A DNA stretch of 22,365 bases from Usnea hakonensis (taxonomy: Eukaryota; Ascomycota; Lecanoromycetes; Lecanorales; Parmeliaceae). Below the pieces are notes generated by a model that worked only from the letters and a program-made list of their open reading frames with translations, did not search any database and was not told the origin of the DNA. The stretch spans positions 1 through 22,365 of the forward strand of contig BLJB01000307.1 in assembly GCA_013423325.1 (NCBI GenBank), read 5' to 3'. The translations under genes and the position numbers were made by a program. Shown here piece after piece: positions 10,060-19,344 of the stretch (positions within the stretch are counted from its first letter, which is position 1; every line of letters begins with the position of its first letter).

Positions 10060-10788
10060 AGATGTATGGGCGCTGTTGCATGTTCCAGAGTTCTGTTCCT
10101 CCGGCTCAAGTTGTAGGTGTGCTAGATTTCATTTTCTTGACAAATTCGAAAAAAAATTACAACAAGTCAGTTTATTCTATCATTTCTGGGAATCGTGCGA
10201 TTTGTGGGACTAGCAAACCGGCTATACGGAGTACCGATAGCCTGATTGCGGCAGCATCAGCGGACCATTCTCGTTGATAATAATGAGTTGATAGGAAACC
10301 CTTGTTCAGAGCCCTACGAAATATCATTTTCGTAATCGACAGCGAAGTACGGTAGCCAACTCTCAGGAGCCTCTTCAACATTGGCTGAATTTTGACCTCG
10401 GCACTCCGCCATTCCGCGGATTTCCTACAGGTTGAGCACCCGAAACCATGCCCAGTGCAATGTTCAAGCTAAGCCCCAGTATCTCCAAAATTCCGCCTGC
10501 GGGCGATACAAGGCTGCTGCCTCAGCCTTCCACCAGGAAGGCTAAAGGGTAGATCATCCTATACTTGCGTGATCTTGACAGTCGCTTGGGCTCGGTCCCT
10601 ACACATCATTACTTCACGTCGGGTCAAGGTTCTGGGGTACGTGCGCGATATCTAGTGCTTTATTCATCCCAGTAACATTTGTACACCATACGCTGTTCTG
10701 CGTTATTCAGCATTGTCGCTGGGTCATTCGGCTGCCTTGGGTAGGGTAGTATTGTCAATTTAGTTTTGATATTCCGGTCCTAACGACA
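10060..10788. other. Intergenic stretch without recognisable genes
   Basis: No frame here resembles a known protein and splice-joined reading gave nothing. The only structure seen is an 8-bp hairpin, AGCCTTCC-ACCA-GGAAGGCT, at 10524-10543, with no known role. Confidence 0.5.
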
Positions 10789-11500
10789 ATGAGAGAAGGC
10801 TGCGAGACTAGCAAGGCAACTACTAGAAGTAAGAACGGATATGCTACGCCCCGTACATATGAGATGTCATCCCCTGAATTTGCTTACTTTGATGTTCTTT
10901 GCAAAGTCCTATCAGGAGTACAGCGATACAAAGACGCAGAGAAAAAAAGGTTTTGCAGTAATAAAGATCAGAAAACGAAAGGACCAAATCAATCTTCCGT
11001 AGCGACGGCAAGACTTTACTTGGGGTCAATGTGTACCTACCAAGGATCATGGGAGGACGCAGAACATTTGCAGTGCCAGACGTTCGATATAAGCCCCAAC
11101 ATAGGGCAAGAAACGTTGAACCAATATTCATCATAAGCCACATATCATAAACGTAATCGTATACAGGATGACAGAGCAAGGCATAAACAAAGCAAGGAGA
11201 TACCATAGAAGCGAACGTGGCGCGCCAAGGCCTAGAGAACCATGTTACACCCTTCAGCATGGTGAAGTCATCCTTAACCCACATAAAACAAGGACGGTGG
11301 TAAGATATAGAGAGACAGGCCGGTCTTGCAGCAAATAATCCCAGACCCTGATACAGTGGCAGGCTTGGTAAACCCTGTAAGTGTCTGAGTAGGACAAGAA
11401 CGATGAAACGATGCACAAAGAGGGGAAACGATACTATGCGACAACCATATGTCATCTGTCGGAATTGTAAGCGGTCTGGAATCTAGTTGCCTTGTGTACG
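10789..11500 (+). pseudogene. Decayed tetratricopeptide-repeat (TPR) protein fragment
   Basis: The frame from 10789 to 11136 contains VLSGVQRYKDAEK followed by SSVATARLYLGSMCTYQG and SWEDAEHLQ. These match the TPR pattern of the kinesin-light-chain/NB-ARC-TPR type common in fungal NLR-like proteins (leucines, then YQG, then W.DAE). The frame stops at 11134-11136. Further TPR-like pieces appear out of frame: MVKSSLTHIKQGRW near 11260-11300, PDTVAGLVNPVSV near 11345-11390 and RETILCDNH-like sequence near 11420-11450. Stops and shifts separate them. No NB-ARC or NACHT P-loop was found upstream, so only the repeat end survives. Assignment to an NLR-like parent is inference; the TPR character is seen. 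Confidence 0.6.
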
Positions 11501-11590
11501 AGGGACGGAATGGTGGCTCAGTTCAGATATCAAGCTGTCCGAAATAGTTATGAGTCGTCTAGATATAACAGCCTCTAGCCTTTGAGCTCT

Positions 11591-11866
11591 CTAATAGAAT
11601 TCCATATCCTCAACGAAGTCTGATAAGTTGAGGCTGCGACGTGTAGTCTCCTCTTTACCGAAACCAAATAAGTGAACAAGAAGCCGAAAAGTAATAGGTA
11701 GGACAGCCTGGATCTCTATAGAGTTGAACGAGTAAAAGAAATTCTTGCACGTCTGAAGACTCCTGAGAGAGGCATCGGATAACGCGTTCCCCAAGCGCGC
11801 GCGCCCAAGGGATCGTAGAACGAAGCGCGTAGGAGTAACTCGGTGTGGCGTACTGAGTGGGCGCAC
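11591..11866 (-). other. Coding-like 91-codon frame, unidentified remnant
   Basis: This minus-strand frame ends LSDFVEDMEFY and has a coding-like stretch with LQTCKNFFYSFNSIEIQ and LLVHLFGFGKEE. No family is recognised, and the N-terminal part is low quality (RAR/LGN-rich) in a GC-rich segment. It may be the tail of a decayed mobile-element or host gene. The rest of 11500-12050 holds nothing else assignable. Confidence 0.25.
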
Positions 11867-12052
11867 TTGGGGGCTTGAGGTACCTAAGGGATAACCGTAG
11901 CTCCACCACTAGCGACGCCGTCGGTGGCTCTTGGACCATCTCACTGCAGATTGTGCTAAATCGTGTCTAAGGAGTGCATTGATCTAAAGTCTATTTAGCA
12001 AAATCAAACAATTCCAGCCAAGATATATCTACATTCTCAAGCGATGTTATGA

Positions 12053-13264
12053 TCAGGGCAAAGTAGATACATCAACAGCCTGTACCATCTTCGAGCCATA
12101 CACAGACACAAGAATGGTCTTACCATTAGGGCTAACAGCAATCTCCCTCGGAAACAATCCCGACGGGATTTGTCCAAGAACAGCCCGTCCACCACGAAGA
12201 GCAGCACCCACATCAACAACAGACAGCCCCGACGTAGCGTTGCCGTACACGGAGGGATCCAAGCCAGCGAAGCGATTCGAGTTAGCCGTGATAATACGAC
12301 TCTCGTTCATCCCCGCGAATCTCAGCCCGACGGGAGAAGTGCCGACTTGGACGGAAGCGAGCAACGCTGAATTGGGTTTGGAGATGAGTTTCGCAGCGTT
12401 GAACGCGAGGAGGGAGTTGCTTTCGCGTGCCGTGACCCACACTGTCTTATCGTCTCGCGAAACGATGACTCTTACTGGTCCGCAGCCGGCCTCGACGTTG
12501 GTTATAAGCGCCTTGCTTGGGTTGGTCTTCAATTTTTCGACGTCAATAACACTGAGAGTGCCCTGGGTAGTGCCGTTCGGCTTTGTTTCACTGGTTGCGT
12601 ACAGTATACGGCCATCATGTGAGAGTGCGGTGCCAACTACTAGGTCTCCAAGAACGAGATATCCCACGTACGTGCCGGAGACGGTCCCATTAGCGGTGGG
12701 CTTGTGCAGCTTGAAAACCTCGATTGTACCACGCCCGCCAGTCTGCTTTGAGCCATCTTCCTGACTGACGAAGGCATACTTATCGTCTCTAGTGACCGTC
12801 ACCTCGATTGCGCTATGCCCAGCAGCAGCAGTGCCATTTAGGACGCCAACAACGGCATCTGGGTTGCCGGTAGTTGCCTTTGCCACATCCACCACCACTA
12901 CGGTAGTGCTAAAGGTAGTCACCAGTACATATCGGCCATTATGAGTTAGAGCGATTCCCGTAGCGCCAGAAAGGCTTAGGTCGGCTGCTGGAAGTGGAAT
13001 CTCGTGGATTAGGCTTGGGATGAATGCGCTGGTATTCAACACGCCCAAACTTGTATTCAAAGCTACAAATGCTAGGTCGCTACGCTGTGCGTAGACCACG
13101 CCGAATGGAGAAGCCGGGACGTCAACCTCTGCTGTGCGCACACTCGTGAGGTTCTTTTCTGGCGGCGCTACGGTTTGGCAGCCTGGTACTGATACGGCTT
13201 TTACCGCCACGATCCAAATAAGCGCTAGAGCAAGCGACGGGCCGATAGAAAGAGGGCGAATCAT
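12053..13264 (-). CDS. Secreted YVTN-type beta-propeller protein, 403 aa, intronless
   Basis: This is an uninterrupted single-exon gene. The N-terminus is a signal peptide: a short basic start, a hydrophobic core LALALIWIVAV, and likely cleavage after AVKA (residue 23). The mature part repeats blade-like units such as GIALTHNGRYVLVTTF, IEVTVTRDDKYAFVSQED, GTALSHDGRILYATSE, VRVIVSRDDKTVWVTARE and REIAVSPNGKTILVSVY. This spacing fits a YVTN/lactonase-like seven-bladed propeller. Eight N-X-S/T sequons (NLT, two NTS, three NGT, NES, NAT) suggest heavy N-glycosylation on the secretory route. No catalytic signature of 6-phosphogluconolactonase could be verified, so the activity is unknown; binding or cell-wall roles are possible. 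The start at 13264 follows a CAAAATG context. The gene is divergent from the small gene at 14023 across 758 bp. Confidence 0.88.
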   Translation of the reverse strand: MIRPLSIGPSLALALIWIVAVKAVSVPGCQTVAPPEKNLTSVRTAEVDVPASPFGVVYAQRSDLAFVALNTSLGVLNTSAFIPSLIHEIPLPAADLSLSGATGIALTHNGRYVLVTTFSTTVVVVDVAKATTGNPDAVVGVLNGTAAAGHSAIEVTVTRDDKYAFVSQEDGSKQTGGRGTIEVFKLHKPTANGTVSGTYVGYLVLGDLVVGTALSHDGRILYATSETKPNGTTQGTLSVIDVEKLKTNPSKALITNVEAGCGPVRVIVSRDDKTVWVTARESNSLLAFNAAKLISKPNSALLASVQVGTSPVGLRFAGMNESRIITANSNRFAGLDPSVYGNATSGLSVVDVGAALRGGRAVLGQIPSGLFPREIAVSPNGKTILVSVYGSKMVQAVDVSTLP

Positions 13265-14022
13265 TTTGCTGCGTTGTGTCAGCTCCGTTGGAATACGTGT
13301 TGTAAGATCTGGTTACCGGCTTGATAATGCTCGAAGAGAGGAAATAGCTTAAGACTGAATTCAATGCTGGACTTGGGCTGTATTCCAAATATCTGAAATC
13401 GCAGCGCGAGTACACACGTTATATGTAACCCTCAGCCATATTCAATAGCCCCCTAAGCCTTGCAGATCAGTAAGCACTAGGTTGCAAAAGCTGAACCTTA
13501 CGATGACGTTGTATTCAAGCCGGGAATACGGCACGGTTGAGAACAGTATGGGCCCGTTATACTTACCACGTGGGGAAGATCAACGACGAGTGACTCGGGA
13601 AGAATGCCATGTAGCGTACGCGTACGTAATGTTTAAATGCAAATTACGTGCTACTCTAGGCGCTAACAGAAATTGGATTGCACGGCTTAGGCCTGCAGCC
13701 GGGCGTACCCCTGCAGGGACTAGGACGGTAAATGATTTGGCGCAAAGAGCTAGTTGAAGATATTCGGAAGCGATTATATTCGAAATCCTATCTGCGTTGT
13801 TCATCGGGACATGCTCAGAGCTTATCCATCTTCAGGCGCTGCTGGATGGAGGGTTCACAAGGACATTTATCGTGCCCGCTCAACGATTTCCCGATCGATT
13901 CTCGTAATGAGTCCGCGCAATCCGATCTCATACGTTTCGAGCAGCTATATTAGCCAGGCTTGGGATCCGAGGCTTTTCATAGTCTCTTCTTACGTCTGCG
14001 CGATTAAGCGAACTTCAAGAAG
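13265..14022. other. Divergent intergenic region, probable two promoters
   Basis: This gap lies between the propeller gene (minus) and the 182-aa gene (plus), so both promoters should be here. A perfect 12-bp palindrome, CGTACGCGTACG, is at 13615-13626. Short open frames on both strands in 13480-13990 have no recognisable content and overlap one another. Confidence 0.5.
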
Positions 14023-14622
14023 ATGACAGACTTTTTTGATAAGGGTTTTGCGGTGGTCGACTTGATAGACCCTAGATTCGCCGCGGACGTCTGGAGGGAT
14101 ATCGACCAAAATGAGGTCCGCACACTTCTTCAGGGTACATTTACCGACGTGCCCTGGAAGTCCCTACAGAATTTTCCGCAAACTCAAAGTTTTCTCGATT
14201 TTGCTCGAGAGATTGACAAGGTGAAGTAGTACACCTTGCAGAAGTCCTTGTGCATACTGACCGTCAAGTAGAATATGTATAAATGTTGGGAACGGTACGG
14301 CAAGAAATACTTAAAGCCAAAGATGGTGGAGCAGGACCTCAGGCTGTTCGTAAACACTCGGACTATCATTGAAACAAGCTATGACGAAGAGCAAATATTG
14401 GTTTTTGTACCTTTGATCAGAGTATCTCATCACGAGGGTCTACCTACATTAAAAGAGGCTTCTCATCGGAACCAAAACAAAGAGGGTACGCAAAACAAGG
14501 CGTACAGTCTGACTCTCCAGCCTGGTCAAGCACTTATGTTTCATGCTCGACTTAAGTCTTACATACCTAAACACGGTGGAGGCGTGCTGCTGGCGAGGAT
14601 CTATGATGTGACGGGCATGTGA
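14023..14622 (+). CDS. Small hypothetical protein, 182 aa, two exons
   Basis: Exon 1 is 14023-14220 and exon 2 is 14272-14622. The 51-nt intron starts GTGAAG, has a clean ATACTGACC branch site and ends in TAG. The junction is phase 0. The start has A at -3. There is no signal peptide or membrane segment. The N-terminus GFAVVDLIDPRFAADVWRDI and the C-terminal LQPGQALMFHARL followed by GGGVLLARIYDV recall the beginning and the late strands of phytanoyl-CoA/2-oxoglutarate dioxygenase-like folds. The HxD...H iron ligands cannot be picked out, so it may be a non-catalytic or very divergent relative, or unrelated. It converges on the repeat-protein gene, with 162 bp between the stop codons. The gene structure is fairly secure and the function is unknown. 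Confidence 0.65.
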
Positions 14623-14686
14623 GAAATGGTCATCTGTGTTCACCGTGAGCTACATGATCGACATTAATGCTAGGCATAAATCAAGT

Positions 14687-14692
14687 AATAAA
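14687..14692 (+). terminator. Candidate polyadenylation signal for the 182-aa gene
   Basis: AATAAA lies 65 nt after the stop codon at 14622, within the 162-bp gap between the two convergent genes. Confidence 0.4.
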
Positions 14693-14784
14693 CATGTCAA
14701 TTTCCGATACTAAGAAAATCCCGAGATCCCGATGTACTCCTTCATTAGCTTCATCTCATCTGACAAGACTTATGGATATGTGGA

Positions 14785-17422
14785 CTACGCTTTCAGCCAC
14801 TGGTCACAATACCTGTCGGAAACCCCCGGGTAAACTTTCGATATGCTCTGCATAGAATCACCCTGCATAGAATTACCCTGCATATCGTGCTCAATCAGAA
14901 AGGCGAAGTTTGTAGCTTCCCAAGCACTCTGAGCAAGATGACAGCCGCCGCCATTCCAGCTGTCCTGCGCGATCTTGGAAATATTGCTGTCGATGGACCA
15001 TTCCATCTCTTCACTAGCTTGCGGATCGGTCCCAGTGGTAGCTGAATCAGCCAGCATGTCAAAGTCAATCGTATGTGCGTGATCTCGAGACTTCGAAGAG
15101 CTCTGCGCTTGAAGAGAGCTATCGATACTCCTGGTGGTATTCGAAATGACTGATCCACTTCTATGAGGGGGAGAGATAGGGCCAGTGTCGTGCGAGGCGC
15201 TCCAGTTTAGGCTTTGGAGAGCTGGTCCTTTGGGGGAAGTGGGGGCTGGGTTTAGCAGCATGTCAAAGTCATTCGTATGTGCGTGATCTCGAGACTTCGA
15301 AGAGCTCTGCGTTTGATGAGAGCTATCGTTACTCCTGGTGCTACTCGAAATGGCTGATCCACTGCTATGAGGGGGAGAGATAGGGCCAGTGTCGTGCGAG
15401 GCGCTCCAGTTTAGGCTTTGGAGAGCTGGTTCTTTGGGGCATGTGGGGGCTGGGTTTAGCAGCATGTGAAAGTCATTCCTAGGTGCTTGGTCTCGAGTAT
15501 TCGAATAGTCTCGATTTTGACGAGAGCTGTTGATACTAATGGTGTTGTTCGAGATGTCGGATTCATTGCTGTAAGGGGGAGAAATATAGCGAAGATCGCG
15601 CGGGGGGTTCCAGTTCAAATTCTGGACTGCTGGAACACTGGAACGTGTGGAGGCTAAGTCTCCCAGCATGTGAACGTTCTTCGTGGGGGCGACCGTTTCA
15701 CCGTTCGAAGAGCTCTGATCTGGACGAGAGCTTTTGATATTCCCCATATCTTTCGACATTTTACATTCGCGACGGTAAGGGGACCTCGAGCTTTTGACTT
15801 CAGGGGTGTCCCAGACCAGCTTTTGGGCTGCTGGGAATTTAGGGTGTGTGAGAGCTGATTGTGCCAGCATGTCAAAGCGACTCGTGTATAGAGGGTCTCG
15901 AGCGTTCAAAGAGCTCTGCGCTTGGCGAGAGCTTTCGATACTAATCGTGTCTCTCGTTATGTCGGACCTAATGCGGGACCGGAGAGAGATGTGGTCGGAA
16001 TCGTGCTGGGCGTCCCAGACCACCTTTGCGATAGGGTGCGACTCATGCCAGGTTATTGGTTCCTCCACAAGTTGGTGACAGCGTAGAGCTATACAAATAT
16101 CGTCATAACTAGATACCGTAAGCTAATATCCTTGAACATCCAAAATACCGATACTCACGGTACGATTCCGCCCAGTATTTTCCCAACACGGGCCGGTAAG
16201 GATATGCTTTCATAGCTCAGAATAGGAAGGCACCTGGCTCTATACTTAGGATCCTTCAAAAACTCCATGAGTTCATTGCGATAATCTGGTCTGACAGTCT
16301 CGGTTATTGTCGATCCAGGAGTTTCCGATTCTTTGTAGATACTACGACTCCCCGATTGTTCGAATCTGGCGTAATCTTTGATTGAGAGATCCCCTTCAAG
16401 GCCAACGATTAGCGAGACTCATACATACAGCAACGCGACTTAGACTCACAGGACAACAGAAAATCGACTGCTTCGTGGCCCCATCCCTCTTTCCACAGAT
16501 CATACAGCAACATATTTGCCCATACCACGCCTTCGAAGTACCTTTGCAAAAGTTTGAAGGACACTTCAATCTCTGGGTTGAGTTGAAGTCCTGACAAACG
16601 ACTGATCTTGATCCCCATGACGTATAGGACCTTACAAAGGCAATAAAACATAAGCTGGTCTTCTGTTGAGGAACTCGGCTGCTGCTTTATCGTCTCAGCA
16701 AACTCAGCAACTATATCAAAGGCCACCTCTACAAGCGAACGCAGTCTCGCGTCAGCGGGATAAACGATGACTTTTGGATAACCAGATGAAGTGAACTTGG
16801 AAGGCTTCCTGTGTTCCAAGTTCGTTTCCTTGATCTTTCTGACCAGTCTCTCCATTGTGGAGCGAGACGCTCTGACGTGGCTCGAGTCTTTGGTGAATGA
16901 CTTCGTAATAGCGCCCCATCCGTTCGAAGGTGAGCAGTTTTGAGGGTTGTGAGGCTTAGACAGTATCTTGATATACCTGGGTAAAGTGCTGGGCGCGCTT
17001 TCTTCAAAATCTGCCATTTCTGAAAGATTTTGAGACAATGGGTGAAGTTGTTGCAGAAGCTGACTTGGCACTGACTGTTGTGAAAGATGTTCAGCTTCTA
17101 GTGGGAATTTCGGTGTCCCACATTCTGCCGTCTGGGGAACAGCTGTAGGCTCCGACGGCGTCATGGAAAGGGCCAGCGGGTGATTCATATCCAGGGAACC
17201 AGGAGTATCCACATATTGCATGGTGTTCGCTTGATGGCATCGAGAGACTTCTGCTTTCCTAGAATGGAGAGTGACGCGACGAATGTCTTGCTGCCACTTC
17301 ACAGTTGCAGTATCGCTGCGAGTGATTTCTAAAGCACTCCGTTCATTTCTGGCAATATCGTGCGTCTGCGTAGGTTTCAGTATGTCATCAGCAGCGTCTT
17401 GGCAGCGTTCTTTCGAAGCCAT
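14785..17422 (-). CDS. Hypothetical 843-aa protein with C-terminal tandem repeats
   Basis: Exons on the minus strand are 17422-16450, 16393-16159 and 16108-14785. The introns are 56 and 50 nt (GTGAGT donors), and all phases agree. No family is recognised. Residues 1-190 look disordered (Q/S/T-rich). Residues about 200-425 look folded and helical, for example LVEVAFDIVAEFAETIKQ, EDQLMFYCLCKVLYVMG and ALRCHQLVEEPITWHE. Residues about 428-765 are five tandem units of 67-68 aa with the signature PALQSLNW, then ISPP, SSRQAQSS and DFDML; a broken sixth unit follows. A 5-aa repeat (MQGNS/MQGDS/MQSIS) sits near residue 815, before the C-terminus. There is no signal peptide or membrane segment. Basic stretches (RLVRKIKE) could serve nuclear import, but that is a guess. 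The second intron's acceptor at 16109 is the one that keeps frame; a nearer-looking TAG at 16089 does not. The repeats suggest a scaffold or a fast-evolving surface. Upstream lies a degenerate repeat array. Confidence 0.82.
14846..14885 (-). repeat. 15-bp coding minisatellite
   Basis: CATAGAATCACCCTG and close variants occur about three times in a row on the plus strand. They encode MQGNS/MQGDS/MQSIS in the repeat protein on the minus strand. The period is a multiple of three, so length changes keep frame. Confidence 0.75.
15022..16035 (-). repeat. Coding tandem repeat, five units of 201-204 bp
   Basis: The units start on the minus strand near 16035, 15834, 15633, 15429 and 15225. The last two complete units (15226-15429 and 15022-15225) share long identical runs, including PALQSLNWSASHDTGPISPP in both, offset by exactly 204 bp. 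Units 1 and 2 have diverged much more. The gradient indicates repeat growth at the C-terminal side. Confidence 0.92.
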
Positions 17423-17559
17423 GGCAATTGGTGCGAAGTCTCAGGGTGATCAATGCTTACAAGAGGGGGGAGCCACTGTTTAAATCCGAATGAACAAAAT
17501 AGATTCGTGTTCCGGATGGAAAGACAACGCTACTCGAGAGTTGGACACGCGATCTTTCC

Positions 17560-18470
17560 TTAACACATTCCTTCTTAACATTATTGTCATAACACTTTTC
17601 CCAAGCGGCTGATGTATAACACTTTCTTGATCACGTTCACGTACACAGTGAAATTTTTCAAATTCGGAAAGAGATTGCAGGACCCCACTCCGCAGCTGAT
17701 ATAGTCCAATCGCTAGACACACTACTTTGAGTCCCAAAGATCTATGCAGGTCAACCCGATCAAAAGGCATAATCACAGCGAAACCCGATACTAAGGTTAC
17801 GGGCGTTATTTGGGTTGTTGTCGTCTTGACATTTTATCTTTAACACATTCTTGATTCATCCTCTAGATTTTCATACAGAGATGGAGCTAAAACACTGCAA
17901 CTCTTAGATTCCGGCTGATGTGGTCCAATCCCTAAGTCTACGTCGCTTAATACACCACTTTGAGCCTAAAAGGCCATGCATCTAGTCCAGTGAAGAGACC
18001 TGCATGCAGCCAAAACCCGGTTTTAATGCTGCGGGGACGAGCGGGTTTATCGAGAGCCTATGGAATAATCCTTGCTTCTTAACACATTCTTTTCTACCAC
18101 ATTGACGTATTGGGAAACATTATACCTGCTAATGCAGCATGATCGCCGGGTCGCCGTTGCTCGCGCTACTGGATTGTATATTGTTATGCAATATAGATCC
18201 ATCCAATTAAAAGAGATACATGCATCTAGAGCCCGGTCCAAATCCCATGCATTGGCGGAATTACTGCGATGCTTCATCAAATGACGAACTTCTCTCTTTC
18301 ATAACACTCGCTTCTCAACACTTTCAAGTGTATCATCCAGACTTAGAAGCAATTCGCTGTAGCCGAACAGTGTGAGTAATGAACAATCGAATGAAAACGT
18401 AGACATGCAGCAGTAGCCCAAATTTTTCCCGCGGGCAAGGGCGGGGTTATTGCAATTCCTTCTGAAATGA
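17560..18470. repeat. Degenerate tandem array, four units of about 220-280 bp
   Basis: Units begin at TAACACATTC near 17561, 17841 and 18080, and at a variant (ATAACACTCG) near 18301. Shared internal boxes keep their order. GCTGATRTRGTCCAATC is at 17695 and 17914, ACYACTTTGAGYC at 17721 and 17954, and ATGCATCTAG at 17976 and 18220. An AAACCC-then-GGG segment ends each unit. No long open frame exists. The array starts about 140 bp upstream of the start codon of the 843-aa repeat protein, so it may include its promoter. It is much mutated, consistent with age or RIP. Confidence 0.7.
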
Positions 18471-18646
18471 CGACCCTGTGAGAACTTAGGAAATGACACC
18501 TTCCTGTTTCAGCCCAAATGACCTAATATTCTTCCCGTTTACCATCCAGTAGATGTCTCTTCGGATCCTAAATATCCCATATTTCTACAATAACATTATC
18601 GAGGCCAGCGATGTTAAGTTACCATGGTACTCGCTCGATTCAATCG

Positions 18647-18935
18647 CATTCTAAAATCCCTCTGAAACGATAGACGACCTACCAATCTTCCTCTAAAATC
18701 CTAGGTCCACCCCAAAATCCCCGATTGGTCTGATATGTGCCCCAGGGTACACACTTTCAAGACCCAATGTGTTAAGACTCCACTCTGTCATCCCGTCCCA
18801 TTCTGAAATCCCTCAGAAAGGGCGGCAAACCAACCAATCTCCCGTCAATGTCCCAAAACTCTCCCGAAAACCGGTATCAATCTATTCTGTGCATATGCAC
18901 CTCCAGGGAACACGCTCCTCCATGTCATAACTTTA
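18647..18935. repeat. Second degenerate direct repeat pair, period about 152 bp
   Basis: CATTCTRAAATCCCTC starts at 18647 and at 18799. Both copies continue through a shared order of short matches: GAC/GGC-ACCAACCAATCT, CCAAAAYYC and CCAGGGWACACRC. A weaker copy may lie near 18460 (CCTTCTGAAATGACG). It is non-coding. Confidence 0.55.
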
Positions 18936-19344
18936 TTGCCTTAGCATACAGAGGAAAAATTCCGCGCCCTCGAGACATCCGCAGTCTTCGGCTCTCGGTC
19001 AGCTGAAGGCACGGGAAACACTTGCAGTAGAGGCACCTACCTCGAGGTCATCCGACCCACTTTGACGGCACTTTGGATTGTAACTTTAGCCTCTGTGTAG
19101 GTTGGAGATGGGCGTATCGTGGGACTCTGTATATTTTTAATGCGCGTTGACATACTCAGTGGTCATGGCTAAAGCTGTACTGGACTCGCTGTAATGATGG
19201 CCAATGCTGCCCTTGCCCCAGGTCTTTATCTGTAGTAATACCACATCGGCATGACAATACTCGTCGTAATGCCTAGCAAGCGATACCCTTATCTAAATTG
19301 CTCAATTAATGATAGGTCACGAGGACTTATAAACACGGGAAAAG
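18936..19344. other. Intergenic stretch, nothing recognised
   Basis: No frame, repeat or RNA-like fold was identified here. Confidence 0.5.

Noticed and set aside
10844..11455. 203-codon minus-strand frame.
   Set aside because: It is antisense to the TPR-like sequence and shows no recognisable content. The plus-strand TPR pattern explains the region better.
12114..12764. 216-codon plus-strand frame.
   Set aside because: It lies wholly antisense to the propeller gene, whose signal peptide, blades and sequons are clear. It is a shadow frame.
6352..13264. Secondary-metabolite gene cluster (monooxygenase plus neighbours).
   Set aside because: No synthase, transporter or pathway regulator is present. 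The space between is filled by pseudogenes and repeats.
13615..13626. Perfect 12-bp palindrome CGTACGCGTACG.
   Set aside because: It is a single copy with no associated structure. It could be a factor site in the divergent promoter, but chance cannot be excluded.
16089..16108. Alternative acceptor TAG at 16089-16090 for intron 2 of the repeat protein.
   Set aside because: It shifts the frame into a stop within 15 codons. The TAG at 16109-16110 keeps the frame into the repeats.
16340..16385. tRNA-like T-loop word (TTGTTCGAATCTGG).
   Set aside because: No acceptor stem or D-arm fits around it, and it lies inside exon 2 of the 843-aa gene.
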